From NCBI RefSeq assembly GCF_032452875.1, contig NC_083896.1, forward strand, positions 3,286,001-3,350,000: 64,000 nucleotides of DNA, given 5' to 3'. Below are positions 1 to 10,133 of the stretch, in pieces. The position numbers were made by a program, and so were the translations under genes. The notes under the pieces were generated by a model. The model was not told where the DNA came from. It saw only the letters and a list, made by a program, of their open reading frames with translations, and did no database searches. This DNA comes from Bos javanicus. Taxonomy: Eukaryota > Chordata > Mammalia > Artiodactyla > Bovidae. Positions within the stretch are counted from its first letter, which is position 1. Each line of letters starts with the position of its first letter.

Positions 1-760
1 TTAGATCGCCTCTCTGGCAGGCTTGCTTTCTTGGAAGCAAGATGACTACAGATGGCTGCAGCTTTCCGTTCAAGTTCAAATGTCCAAGCAAAATTCTCAC
101 TGGATCTGATTGGATTATGTGTCCATTAGGGAACCACTTTAAGTGGCCAGAGGTCATATGAAGTGCTGATTTTCCTAAGCTTGATTCATGGCTCCACTTT
201 GATTTGGTCTGGGTCTGCTATTGTCCCTAAATTCAAGAAGGCTATATCTGCAAAGCTAATACCAGGTGAAGTGTGCATGAAGGTTGAATGGTTTTAACAC
301 ACACATAGCACATGCACATACATATATGCACACATGATGTGTTTATATATACATATATAAAATATAAAAAATATAGTGCAAGCTAGGAAAAGAAAATTTC
401 CAGGTGTTTCTTATGTCATTTTATTTGTGTATGTGAGAGGAACAATAGAAAGGGAAAACGACAAATACTTCAGCTCATTGATGTTTTAAAATTGCAATAA
501 GACTGCTCCAGGAAGATAGATCTATATAAGATATCAGAGAATATAGAAACATTCAGTGTTGTTTTTGTGGATTAATATTTTAAAATGTTTTCTTGGAACC
601 TCTTATTTAGAACCAGAACGCTGAAAAGCATTAAATCCTATTTGTATTTATATAGAAAATTTAATTAACTAGAAGTTTCAATGATTTCAGTTTAAATAAT
701 TAAGTCTAATATTATGAGATGGGGATGGTTGATTGGATTAGGGATAGTGTATTTACAGGA
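1..760. other. No gene seen; A/T-rich DNA
   Basis: I see no exon-like frame, SINE or LINE here. Positions 297-375 form a loose purine/pyrimidine alternation (ACACACAT, CATATATG, TATATACATATATA) grading into an A/T run, which is simple sequence. The rest looks single-copy. Confidence 0.5.
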
Positions 761-763
761 AAC

Positions 764-808
764 ATGTATGTGTATGTGTGTGTGTGTATGTGTGTGTGTA
801 TGTGTGCA
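764..808. repeat. Imperfect (TG)n microsatellite
   Basis: TG dinucleotides broken at regular points by TATG steps, ending in TGCACGCATG. The interruptions suggest an old, fairly stable array. Confidence 0.9.
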
Positions 809-1164
809 CGCATGTCCTTGGCTTAACTTAGAAGGCCACTGTGTAATACCGTGTATGACACCATCAGAACTCTTTCATGTTTTATGAGGGCAATCAGTAG
901 TGTGAAAGAAGCTCTTTATACACTTTCAGGTATTTGAGGAGCTTATACACATGTGGGATAATTCCTTCTACAGATGCTCTGGTGTAAAAGGAAATGGGGG
1001 AAAATTGCACTCAATTTTTCTGGATCCATCTCTATTTCCCATTTTCCCCATTCTCTCTGCATTTTGCCCCTTTCCCCTCCTCTTTCCACTTTGCAGCGGT
1101 CCTTTCTCCTCTGGCTCTGGGTTCTCCATCCCTTTGTTAAATCTAATGCTTAAATGTGTGCCAC

Positions 1165-1345
1165 AATATCCAAAAGCTGGAAGGGGCCCTCGAGGGTATG
1201 TTTAGCCATCTCTTTCATTCTATATCTGCTGTGTTGAGTAAGAGGTAGTGAGCCCGGGACCTGCCTAAGGTCATATAACCAGTTAGCTCGTGACCTGGAA
1301 GAGTCCAGGGCTCTTTCCTCTAAGCCCTCTCATGCCAACATTCTC
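1165..1345 (+). repeat. Ancient MIR-like repeat, family uncertain
   Basis: Contains CCTGCCTAAGGTCATATAAC followed by CAGTTAGCTCGTGACCTGGA, which resembles the common mammalian 'cccaaggtcacacagctagt' core. The upstream half (AGCTGGAAGGGGCCCTCGAG) resembles a related old repeat starting 'aagctgaaagggacc'. A second copy of the same type appears near 48.03 kb. Heavily diverged. Confidence 0.45.
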
Positions 1346-1502
1346 AGCCCACATACACATATAGCTCTGAGCTCCATTTTCTCTGTCTTCTCCATAATCA
1401 TTTCCATCTTGCCTCCCATCAGTGGATTCTCTGTTATGACCAACTCCACCTTGACCTTCTTCTGACTTCTCAGTCAGGACTTAATCCAGTAGTAGTAACA
1501 CT

Positions 1503-1836
1503 GTTGTTGTGTAGTTGCTCAGTCACTCTTTGTGATCCCAAGGACTCCAGCATGCCGGGCTTCCCTGTCTTTCACTATCTCCCAGAGCTTGCTCAAACTC
1601 ATGTCCTTAATCAGTGATGTCATCCAACCATCTCATCCTCTGTCATCCCCTTGTCCTCCTGCTTTCAATCTTTCCCAGCATCAGGGTCTTTTCCAATGAG
1701 TCAGCTCTTCACATCAGGTGGCCAAAGTATTGGAGATTCAGCTTCAGCATCAGTCCCTGCAATGAATATTCAGGGTTGATTTCCTTTAGGATGGACTGGT
1801 TTGATCTCCTTGCTGTCCAGGGGACTCTCAAGAGTA
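1503..1836 (-). mobile_element. BovB (RTE LINE) 3' fragment
   Basis: Read on the plus strand it follows the complement of the BovB 3' end: GTTGCTCAGTCACTCTTTGTG, then CAACCATCTCATCCTCTGTC, then GGATGGACTGGTTTGATCTC. It is cut off on its 5' side after about 330 bp, typical of incomplete target-primed reverse transcription. The flanks share a TAGTAGTAACA-like string (1488-1500 and 1828-1849), a probable diverged target-site duplication inside a MIR. The coding frame is degraded. Confidence 0.92.
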
Positions 1837-1844
1837 GTAGTGTA

Positions 1845-2400
1845 GTAACAATAGTAATATGATAAAATTACATATATCAAGTGCTTGTAATGGATCATTT
1901 ATTCACCATTTTATATCTAAAACCTCATTTAACTTTCACACAACTCTGAAGTTGATGCTCTGCTGCTGCTGCTGCTGCTAAGTCGCAACAGTCGTGTCCG
2001 ACTCTGTGCAACCCCATAGATGGCAGCCTACCAGGCTCCCCGTCCCTGGGATTCTCCAGGCAAGAACACTGGAGTGGGTTGACATTTCCTTCTCCAATGC
2101 ATGAAAGTGAAAAGTGAAAGTGAAGTCGTTCAGTCGTGTCTGACTCTTAGCAACCCCATGGACTGTAGTCTACCAGGCTCCTCCATTCATGGGATTCTCC
2201 AGGCAAGAATACTGGAGTGTGTTGCCATTGCCTTCTCCAAAAGTAGATGCTCTAGCTTTCCTTATTTTGTAAATGAGATTTAGGGAAGTTAAGTAACCTA
2301 TCACACTGGAAATACAATTTGAACTCAGTTCATCTGATTTCAAAGTTGGAGCTCTTACCTGCAATACTGTATCGCCTGCTATACCGATGGTCCCACATTT
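1845..2400 (+). repeat. MIR SINE, split by a Bov-A2
   Basis: The two halves are 1845-1961 (CCTCATTTAACTTTCACACA, the 'atctcatttaatcctcacaa' part) and 2254-2400 (TTTGTAAATGAGATTTAGGG, the 'ttacagatgaggaaactgag' part). A Bov-A2 sits between them. The BovB fragment just upstream also appears to have entered the same MIR, so two young insertions lie in one old SINE. Confidence 0.75.
1962..2240 (-). mobile_element. Bov-A2 dimeric SINE
   Basis: On the plus strand it begins with a (GCT)n tail and TAAGTCGCAACAGTCGTGTC. Two related monomers follow, joined at ATGCATGAAAGTGAAAAGTG, and it ends at CCATTGCCTTCTCC. It is flanked by a 13-bp target-site duplication (AAGTTGATGCTCT at 1949-1961, AAGTAGATGCTCT at 2241-2253; 12 of 13 match). 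Full-length. It should be mobilised by BovB through the shared 3' end. Confidence 0.96.
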
Positions 2401-2415
2401 TAAACCCTAGCACAG

Positions 2416-2620
2416 AGTATCTTGGTTGTTCTAATGGTAAAGAACACACCTGCCAATGGAGGAGACATAAGGAACGTGGGTTTGATCCCTGGGTCAGGAA
2501 GATCCCCTGGAGGAGGGCATGGTAACCCACTTCAATATTCTTACATGGAAAATTCCATGGACAGAGGAGCCTGGTGGGATCGCAAAGAGTCAGACACAAC
2601 TGAAGTGACTTAGCACACAC
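2416..2620 (+). mobile_element. Bov-tA SINE
   Basis: A tRNA-derived head (GGTTGTTCTAATGGTAAAGA, degraded A box; B box GGTTTGATCCC) joins the Bov-A-type body (CTTCAATATTCTTACATGG) and a tail ending GAGTCAGACACAACTGAAGTG. Diverged at many sites, so an older copy. Confidence 0.94.
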
Positions 2621-3061
2621 AGTGTGTCTGGCAGTCTGCTTGGTCTCATAACTAAGATGGACCAAGTAGTAAATGAATATTTGCTTTGAAATGGGGACTC
2701 AATGAGCTGTCCTCTGCTTCCATCTTAATTTTTCAACGCTAATCCCAAGTGACATATTCATTTCAATCTCAGTGTTGAAGCTGGGGAAGAAAGGGAAGCA
2801 AGCATACAAAGACTGTGGTTAAGAAAAGGGGGAAGGGGACAAGAAGTGTGGGAGAACCAAGGGTCAGATGGGAGGCAGAATGGAGCAACGTCTGAACGTG
2901 ACTTTCCTTGCGTTTATGACCCAACTGACTATCTTTGTGCTGTGTAACCTTTCTGTTTGTTTTCTGTTTTCTTACCCCTCTAGGATCTTAAAAACATCAT
3001 AAAATAAAATCCACTTTAATGCAAAATACTGGGGGAAAAAAAAGTCCAAGTCATCATAAAA
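2621..3061. other. Single-copy DNA, no gene seen
   Basis: I recognise no repeat here. The segment lies just 3' of the candidate minus-strand exon and would be the start of its downstream intron. Confidence 0.5.
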
Positions 3062-3067
3062 ACTTAC

Positions 3068-3299
3068 CAAATCCTTGTAACAGATATGGCAGGCGGCTGG
3101 CAGTCAAGCCAGAAGGACTCTCAAGTGCAACTAAGTTCGGGTCAATAGGAAGTATTTGTAGCTTGAACTCACGATTTACAATAAAGAGGAAATATGCCTG
3201 CTCTAAAGAGCAGAAGCCTGTAATAACCCAGTCCCAATACATTTCAAAGTTGTTTTTATTGAACTCTCGCCATCTATCTAATTTGTTCCCCAAGGCATT
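3068..3299 (-). CDS. Candidate internal coding exon, protein not recognised
   Basis: On the minus strand 77 codons plus one base stay open, in DNA with no repeat similarity I can see. The product starts NALGNKLDRWREF, passes through EMYWDWVITGFCSLEQ and ends RLPYLLQGF. The 3' edge is TTG|GTAAGT (donor at 3067-3062), close to the ideal U1 site. The 5' edge is CTCTCTGAG|AATG. That is the only AG between an upstream in-frame stop (3338-3336) and the reading frame, so the acceptor is well constrained, though its pyrimidine tract is short. Phases are 0 at the start and 1 at the end. Tryptophan- and tyrosine-rich content in A/T-rich surroundings argues against a chance frame. I cannot name the protein and see no partner exon in the window. 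It could still be chance or a pseudo-exon. Confidence 0.5.
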
Positions 3300-3611
3300 C
3301 TCAGAGAGTGATTTTATGATATATATAAATATATTTTAAAAGCTGGCTGCTTTCAATAGTTCAGATTTATTTATTTTCCTCAGTCTATTAGGTGCCATTC
3401 AGTAATGGCATTTTTTTAAGCTATGGTAGAAAAATGCCTTCAGTAGGCAAATCAGAATATTTAACACGTGAAAATAATGAGACTAAATGTGGGAATTAAA
3501 TAATTTACACAAAAGACATTGAGACTTTCAATAGAGTCAGAACTCATCAAGACTACACAAAGGAATGGAGAAAAGAGGTAGAATTTTAGCAAAACCTCTA
3601 CATCAAGTTAT
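3300..3611. other. Single-copy DNA, no gene seen
   Basis: A/T-rich, including a TATATATAAATATAT run just upstream (in minus-strand sense) of the candidate exon's acceptor. No repeat recognised. Confidence 0.45.
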
Positions 3612-3782
3612 CAGGAGGAGAAAGGGACGACAGAGGATGAGGTGGTTGGATGGTATCACCGACTCAATGGACATGAGTTTGAGCAAGCTCCAGGAGTTGG
3701 TGATGGACAGGGAGGCCTGGTGTGCTGCAGTCCATGGAGTCGCAAAAAGTCAGACAGGACCAAGCGACTGAACTGAACAGAA
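3612..3782 (+). mobile_element. BovB 3' end fragment
   Basis: Encodes a degraded version of the BovB ORF2 C-terminus (basic stretch RRRKGRQRMRWLDGITDSMD, then DREAWCAAVHGVAKSQT). It continues into the shared tail GTCGCAAAAAGTCAGACAGG and CTGAACTGAACAGAAC. About 170 bp remain, 5' truncated. Confidence 0.93.
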
Positions 3783-4069
3783 CACTGGGCAGTTATTTCT
3801 GGGAAAATTAAAAAAAATGAGCTCAGGAAGAAGAGGCTCTGGGTGTTGAAATGTCTGGGACCAAATTCCTTCACCCATTTTGCACTTGAGCTGAGACCAT
3901 TTGCTCCAGAGCTATTGATGGAGCTTAATAAGCTATCAATGGAGCTATTGATGGAGACCACTGATGGAGCTATTTTGGGAAGCTGGGCAGAGCAGGATGC
4001 TCTGCTTCAAGGATCCAGACTGGACTACTGCTGAGGCTTCACAAAGAAGCTGTGTAGCATTTGTGATAG

Positions 4070-4200
4070 TCTCTAAGCTCTGTTGCTTACTGCTCGTGTG
4101 AACTTGGCCAAGTTATCCAACCACTTGATCCTTGGGTTTCTCCAACTGTAAAATAAAGGCCATAGTCACACTCACCTCCAGAGCCAGACTCGGTGATGGC
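4070..4200 (-). repeat. MIR fragment
   Basis: The plus strand shows GTGAACTTGGCCAAGTTATC and TTCTCCAACTGTAAAATAAA, the complement of the MIR core 'gacttgcccaag... ttttacagatgaggaa'. Confidence 0.6.
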
Positions 4201-4401
4201 AATCCAATACTTACCCCAAGGCACAAAATTACAAATGATGATATAAAAGATTATCAATTTCATATCAGATTTACGTGTTTCCAGCACACGCACTTTTCTA
4301 ATGCACAGGACAAGGGAGTCTCTCACCTGGTCAGCCAGATCCTCCTTAGAATAAGGTGCTCCTGGAGAGTACCGTGGTGTTAACACAGGTCTGTGAGCCA
4401 C

Positions 4402-4618
4402 GGTGGCTTCCTGGGTAGCTCAGTGCTGAAGAATCCTCCTGCCAATGCAAGAGATTCAGGAGATGTGGGTTGGATCCTTGGGTCAGGAAGACCCCCTGGA
4501 GAAGAAACTGGCAACCCACTCCTGTATTTTTGCCTGAAAAATCCCATGGTCAGGGTAGCCTTGGTAGCTACAGTCCATGGGGTCACAAACAGTCAGACAT
4601 GACTGAGCACACACGCAC
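4402..4618 (+). mobile_element. Bov-tA SINE
   Basis: Head GGTGGCTTCCTGGGTAGCTC, B box GGTTGGATCC, body CACTCCTGTATTTTTGCCTG, tail CAGTCAGACATGACTGAGCA. Near full-length. Confidence 0.95.
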
Positions 4619-5683
4619 ATGAGCCGTGTCCGGGTTCCAACACTGACGCTGTAGCACGTTCTGTGTGTGTTGCTTGCTCACAACATACCTGGTTTCACCT
4701 TCACCTACGTTGTGAAGTTTAATTGAAATGAGGATTCTTTTTTTTTTTTTTTCAGAGTAACAGAGTCTAATTCTAAACATTTAAATTACATTAAACAAAA
4801 TGTTAGCTTCAATCCACGAAATTTTAAGTCCCACTCATGGGTCTTGACCCCCCGTTGAAAAGTCCTGGTTCTGTACTGGTATCCAATTCCTCAAGGAAAG
4901 CCCTGTGTACACAGCAGGCTCTATACTTTCCTGGTATAAAAAGCCTTTGATTCTTTCTGGGCGGCACACAGTGATCCGAAAGCACAGGCTCAAGCCATGT
5001 GCTAGTCTGTATTTACTCTTGGCTCATAAAAAGATGCTGGCCTTTTAAGTGAGCTGGCTTCAGACAACGTCTGTGTGACTGACCTGTGAGGACAGGAATG
5101 ACTACCTCACAAGGGACTGAGCAGGAAAATGGCAGTTGTCTGGGCTGTTGCTTGCTCTCTTCCTTGGCTCACGGAAATTCTGGCTGGGAAGACTGGGCTG
5201 ATGAGGGGCTGTGTGTGAGGAGAAAGCAGGGAGAATGCCTGCAGTGACCGGAAGGTAAGTTAAGAGTGCTCCAAGGCCCCCTACTTCAATTATATGCAGT
5301 TAAAGCATCATTATGAGCAATTAGTGTTCAGCCATATGGCACGTCTCTAAGTCTAACTGGTAACTGATATTATTCAGTAAGTCTGCTCGTTTCCCATCCA
5401 GGTGGTTGTAAGCAATGTAATCCAGTTTGAGTGGTGGTAAAAACGGAAACAAAACAAAACAAAAAAAACAAAAAGCAACCCCTTTCCCCAACACACACAC
5501 ACGAACACACACACAGGTACTCCTCCTTTCAACAGTGTCCTGGATTGTTTTATTTATTGGGTAGAGTTATGAGACTGATAGTTTGAGATGAAACTAATAT
5601 TTCCATACAGTTCCTTCATGCAAGCTACAGATACCAATTCTGGCTAATTTAAGCAACAAAATGTCATTAAAAGCATGTGAAAG
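4619..5683. other. Single-copy DNA, no gene seen
   Basis: Holds a poly-T run (4738-4752) that resembles a pyrimidine tract but has no open exon after it, and a short (CA)n stretch at 5490-5516. No repeat family recognised elsewhere. Confidence 0.5.
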
Positions 5684-5764
5684 TATTGGGTTGGTCACTA
5701 AGTTCATTTGGGGTTTTCTGTAACATTGGGAAAACCCTGAAAGAAAACTTTGGCCAACCTAATA
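5684..5764. mobile_element. Mariner-type miniature inverted-repeat element
   Basis: An 81-bp element with terminal inverted repeats: ATTGGGTTGGTCACTAAGTT on the left and TTTGGCCAACCTAAT on the right, each next to a TA. This matches the short non-autonomous Tc1/mariner derivative common in ruminants. It has no transposase and would have moved only with an external enzyme. Confidence 0.88.
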
Positions 5765-6188
5765 GTTGAAAAATAAAGAAAAGGCTGAAAAAGGTAGACG
5801 TCAAAAAAAGTAGGGTCCATAGTGGCTCCAAGGATCCCTGTGGATGGATGAAAAAGTATCAACTTTTTCTCGTATATGTGTGTGTAGAGAGAGTCGGATG
5901 ACCAAAGCTTGTGTATCTGGATTGAAAGTTCTGGGGAAGCATTATTAAATGAGCTAAAAGAACTCCCCAAAGTACTTATACACTTAATGTAACAGTACCC
6001 AGAACATAACTCAAAGTTTACAACTGCACATAATCTGAACCCAAGATCGCATAAGTGTTTTGGGAAACAAGTACCCTTATCTTCAAAACTTGTCTGAAAA
6101 GGAATTATCACAATTTAAAGGGTAATGTTCATGTAAGATTTCTTTTTCATTAACATCAAAACAAGTGATATAATAACAAAATAACAAA
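5765..6188. other. No gene assigned
   Basis: A 135-codon open frame runs on the minus strand (6111-5704), but its end lies inside the mariner element and the protein has no family I recognise. An acceptor-like CCTTTTCAG occurs at its upstream edge; I found no convincing donor. Treated as non-coding. Confidence 0.4.
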
Positions 6189-6612
6189 GACTTCCTTGGT
6201 GGGTCCAGTGGTTAAGAGTCTGCCTTCCAGTGCAGGCAGGGTGGTGGTGGTTTAGTTGCTAAGTCATGTTTGATTCTTAAGACTCCACAGACTATAGCCC
6301 ACCTGGCTCCTCTGTTCATGGGATTTCCCAGGCAACAATACAGGAGTGGGTTGCCATATGCTTCTCCAAGGGATCTTCCTGACCCAGGGATCAAACCCAA
6401 GTCTCTTGCATTGCAGATGGATTCTTTAACCACTGAGCCACCATTAGCCCCCAGCGAAGGGGACTTAGGTTGTAACCCTGCTTGGAGACCTAAGATCCCA
6501 CCTCAGGGCTACTGAGCCCCTGTGCCACAACTAGCGAGAAGTCTGTGTACTGCAAGGAAAGATCTCACATGCCACAGCAAAGACTCAATGCAGCCAAAAA
6601 TAAACAAATAAA
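6189..6612 (+). mobile_element. CHR-type tRNA-derived SINE, split
   Basis: The head (GACTTCCTTGGTGGGTCCAG, 6189-6240) and the 3' part (GAAGGGGACTTAGGTTGTAA to CACATGCCACAGCAAAGACT and AATGCAGCCAAAAATAAACA, 6451-6612) match the CHR SINE layout of cetartiodactyls. The element is interrupted by a reverse-oriented Bov-tA. The A-rich tail passes into the A/T block downstream. Confidence 0.8.
6241..6450 (-). mobile_element. Bov-tA SINE nested in a CHR SINE
   Basis: The plus strand shows the complement of a full Bov-tA: GCTAAGTCATGTTTGATTCT, GGAGTGGGTTGCCATATGC, then CCCAGGGATCAAACCCAAGT (B box complement) and GAGCCACC. One of only three minus-strand Bov-tA here. Confidence 0.93.
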
Positions 6613-7014
6613 TATATTTTAAAATAAATATATTTTAAAAAAATGAAATATTTTAAATATTTCATTAAATATTAACATTTTAAATATCAAAATTTAAATA
6701 TTTAATTATTTAAATATTAAACTTAAATATTTTAATTTAAATATTAATATTAAATTTATTTAATTTATTTAATAAATTTATTTAATTGAATTTATTTAGT
6801 AAATTTATTAATTTATAAAATTTATAATTAATATTAAATTTAATATTAATATTTAAATATTAAATATTTATTTAATTAATTAAATATTAAAAATTAAAAA
6901 TTAAATTTTAATATATTTCATTTTAAATATTTGAAATATTTTTAAAAAATGAAATGCAGCCAAAAATAAACAAATAAATATATTTTAAAATAAATATATT
7001 AAAAAAATGAAATA
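6587..7014. repeat. A/T block between two direct repeats
   Basis: The CHR SINE tail (AATGCAGCCAAAAATAAACA onward, 6587-6650) recurs as a near-identical copy at 6953-7014. The roughly 300 bp between them is almost pure A and T, full of TTTAAATA and TTAATAAATTT strings and short palindromes such as ATTTCATT against AATGAAAT. The second copy differs mainly by a 2-base deletion, which points to a recent duplication or expansion of the SINE tail. Confidence 0.85.
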
Positions 7015-8329
7015 ACCAAAGTTAACATAAAGCAATGGGTGAATTCACAGTAAGGCATTCTAGTATGATAAACATAGAACAGTAAGATTTAATTTAAATA
7101 AAAGAAGTGTTCTTTCTTTTGCTTGCAGAAAATCATCAAAGACGTTTTAAGATGCTAATTTGCAGACAATTATTATATTGGAGAAATTTAATTTTGTGTC
7201 TTTCCTTCCCCACTTAATCCCTGTGAAGAGCCGAGGAGAGGAAGAAATGAGAACAGTTTACATTTGGAAGGCTCTTTTCTTTCCTTTGTGGCTTTAGCAG
7301 AAGCAGGATTCCCCGTTGATCCCTTCATCCGGAGGACACACAGCGGGCCAGCCCCCTTCCAGCCTCCGCTGCAGAAAGGCCCCTGCTGCGGAGCTGCTGG
7401 AAGACCTCTTTAAAGAGCCAGTCCGTGCTGTTTTTAGCTAGTCCAGAAGCTCTGTTTAATGTAACCTCGGGGTTTATTTGCCCCCAGAAATATGGCAGGA
7501 TTTCTCTTTGTCAAAGGCAAATGGTGATGAATGTCATAATTAAACACTGAAGCCTATCACAGTGAACTTTTCAACGAACAACCTAGTTTTTTGTCTTAAT
7601 TACATAGGATGAGGAGGGAATACCTCTTCAGAAACAGTAACCGACTTCCAGCTTTTTGCAGTCTGTGGTTTTTGCTAAGGATTTCTGGGCAGTTGGAATA
7701 GGGGCTGTGAATGATTCCAAAGCGTGGGCAGCCTTAATGACCACCACTGGCTCCTCCAGCCTCTTCACTGGGCAGTAAGTCAACCAATGCCTTCAGAGCA
7801 GATGTTGGTTTCTACAAAGGGAAAGGGGAGGGCTATGTTTTATATTAAAGTTTTTTCCTACTACTTTCAAACTAGGTTTTCAGACTATACATTTCCTCCC
7901 AGAAAGTGACATTTCTTCTGAAGTATTTGTAGCAGGAGGAACAGGCCCAGATACTAAGTGCTGCTTCCTCCCACTCTTATGTAAATGATGCTTTGATGTT
8001 ATCTGTCTGCTCATGAAAGATGATCTCAGATCAGGTATAGAGGAATGTGTTTCTCCAGTTAGAACAAAAGCCTCCAAGTTTGTGAGTCAGGGCTTTTAGC
8101 TGGAAAATTCTGGACTTAACAGCTGCAGGGACCAAGTTACTTGCCCATATTCGAATTGTTTTAGGAGGTTCTCACCCATAAACCCTAGAAATCACTTTGG
8201 CACTTTGCAGCTAGACTGTGGGAATTTATTCCTGTTTTTTTTTTTTTTTTAACTTAAAAATTTTGAACCATAATGTGCCTGGTTGAAATAGGAAATGAAA
8301 AGGACAGAGTGGAATGGTAACAAAATGTG
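7015..8329. other. Single-copy DNA, no gene assigned
   Basis: No repeat recognised. 7300-7440 is relatively G/C-rich for the window (CCTCCGCTGCAGAAAGGC, GGCCCCTGCTGCGGAGCTGC). 7440-7580 has the feel of conserved non-coding DNA, but conservation cannot be judged from one sequence. A poly-T run lies at 8236-8250. Confidence 0.45.
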
Positions 8330-8700
8330 GAATCAATAGTCAAAAAGGCTTGAGTTGTCACCCTAGACTTATTTGCTGAGTAATCTTGGCAACTTTTTGA
8401 CTTCTCTGAGATTGATTTCTTATAAATTATTTTAGTAAAAGCTTCCAGCACTTAGAGTTTTTGGAAGGGATAGTGCATTGTAATTTAGAACAGAGTCCTT
8501 ATGTTGAAATGGCATTTTTTGCAAATAACTGGCTGTGTGACTGGTTACCTATCTCTCTAAACCTTAGTTTCTTCTTAGGTAAAATAAAAGGATTTTAAAA
8601 ATCCTTTAAGAGTTTTTAAAGTAATGAATGAGATAGTCCATGTAAAATTTTAAGATAGTGTTCTTACAATTATTATTGTTACAAATGTTATTATGTGTAA
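8330..8700 (-). repeat. Two MIR-like fragments
   Basis: 8330-8440 has AGTAATCTTGGCAACTTTTT, and 8495-8700 has GGCTGTGTGACTGGTTACC with CTAAACCTTAGTTTCTTC. Both follow the complement of the MIR core ('ctgtgtgaccttgggcaagt... cctcagtttcctcatctg'). Confidence 0.6.
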
Positions 8701-8847
8701 GTGAAATGAATTAACGGCTAAAACATGTCCTGCAAAATTCTGAATTTCTATACACGTAATAATTAGTGCATAGCAATTTGACATTTATAGGACAATTTAA
8801 CCCAACATAATTTGAGTCTATAGTGCACTACATGTTTGGATCAGCTA

Positions 8848-9045
8848 GCTAGTGGGATGCTGTTGTATAGCACAGGGAGCTCAGCTAGGTCTGTGATAAC
8901 CTAGATGGTGGGACGGAGGGTGAGGTGAAACGGAGGTGTAAGGAGGGGATATAGGTATAGAGGTGGCTGATTCGCGTTGTTTATAGCAGAAACTAACTTA
9001 ACATTGTAAAGCAATTACACTCCAGTAAAACGTAATAAATGAAAA
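8848..9045 (+). mobile_element. L1 3' UTR fragment
   Basis: AGTGGGATGCTGTTGTATAG, GGGAGCTCAGCTAGGTCTG, CAGAAACTAACTTAACATTG and AAGCAATTACACTCCAGTAA follow the ruminant L1 3' end. It terminates in an A-rich tail. No coding part is retained. Confidence 0.82.
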
Positions 9046-9829
9046 AAAGGGTGAAATTCCAGTTGTCAATGGATGGGCTTCCAAGCTTCATTCCACACTC
9101 CCAGGATTGCTAGGAGTATATTTTACTTACTTATTTATAGAAGCTTGTTTCTACAAAAGCACTTTTTCTAGGTATTTGGTTTATTCTTAAAGAAATCTTA
9201 CTATTTCCCCAATAGGATTTTATACAGGGAAAATGCTCAATCATTATTTTATTTGATAAGCAAATAAATTACAACTTACAACTTAAACTGTAAACCAGTG
9301 TCCTCAGATTTAATCACCTAAATCAAATGCAGTGAGCCCTCATTATATGGCAATTTGAAGTAATAAAGGTTAGTTTCTCTGCAACAAGTTTAACCAAATT
9401 TTTCAACTGCTTTTGGAAGAAATCTTTCTACACTCACTGTATAACTTTATGTTTTCTGAAAAGGGTAGATTAAAATGTGACTTTATTTTTCAATGACTCA
9501 AAATGAGTAACATGGCAATTAGTAATTGCATTAAGTTCTAATAAAGTTTTATTTTTTGCTTTTTTTTTTATTATCTGTCAATAGTCCTTGCTAAGGTCAG
9601 TGTGCTTGCTTCTTACATCTATCTGCCTTTTTTTTTTTTTTGGAATCAATTCGGGAACTCTGAAATTTATTTTTCTTATTGTGACCAACCATCTACCAGT
9701 AACATATTACTCCATTTTAGAATTTTTTATGGTGAGTTTCAACCAACTATAGACAGTATAATATTGAGGCTTACAAATTTGATAAATTTTTTATAAATTT
9801 GATAAAGAAGCAGATACAGTATAATAAAA
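9046..9829. other. A/T-rich DNA, no gene seen
   Basis: Contains poly-T runs near 9560 and 9630. No repeat family or exon-like frame recognised. Confidence 0.45.
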
Positions 9830-9895
9830 AAATCAAACATTTGATTTGAAATCAAAAGATCCAGGGCAAATTCTCCATCACTTACTAGCTGGAAT
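9830..9895 (-). repeat. Short MIR remnant
   Basis: GAAATCAAAAGATCCAGGGC and CCATCACTTACTAGCTGG resemble the complement of the MIR 3' half ('ccacttactagctgtg'). Confidence 0.45.
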
Positions 9896-9935
9896 TTTTT
9901 TTTTCCTAATTTTATTGGAGTATAGTTGCTTTACA

Positions 9936-10133
9936 GGGGCTTTCCTGATGCTCTGTGGTAAAGAATCTGCCTGCTAATGCAAGAGACCCAAGTTTGATCA
10001 CTGGGTCAGGAAGATCCCCTGGAGAAGGAAATGGCAACCCACTCCAGTATTCTTGCCTGGAGAACCCCATGGACAGAGGAACCTGGCAGGCCACAGTCCA
10101 TGGGGTCACAAAAAAGTTGGATACCACTTAATG
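9936..10133 (+). mobile_element. Bov-tA SINE
   Basis: Head GGGGCTTTCCTGATGCTCTG, B box AGTTTGATCAC, body CCACTCCAGTATTCTTGCC, tail CACAAAAAAGTTGGATACC. It lies directly against a reverse Bov-A2 monomer, and the pair shares one target-site duplication. Confidence 0.95.

Noticed and set aside
2416..2620. tRNA-like A and B boxes in Bov-tA copies taken as tRNA genes
   Set aside because: The tRNA-derived head is joined to a BovB-type body and no cloverleaf is conserved. These are SINEs.
4738..4752. Poly-T followed by CAG as a splice acceptor
   Set aside because: TTTCAG is present, but the frames beyond it close quickly and no donor follows. A plain poly-T run is enough to explain it.
5704..6111. 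135-codon minus-strand frame with an acceptor-like CCTTTTCAG
   Set aside because: Its end lies inside the mariner element, there is no donor, and the sequence is low-complexity in places. Most likely chance.
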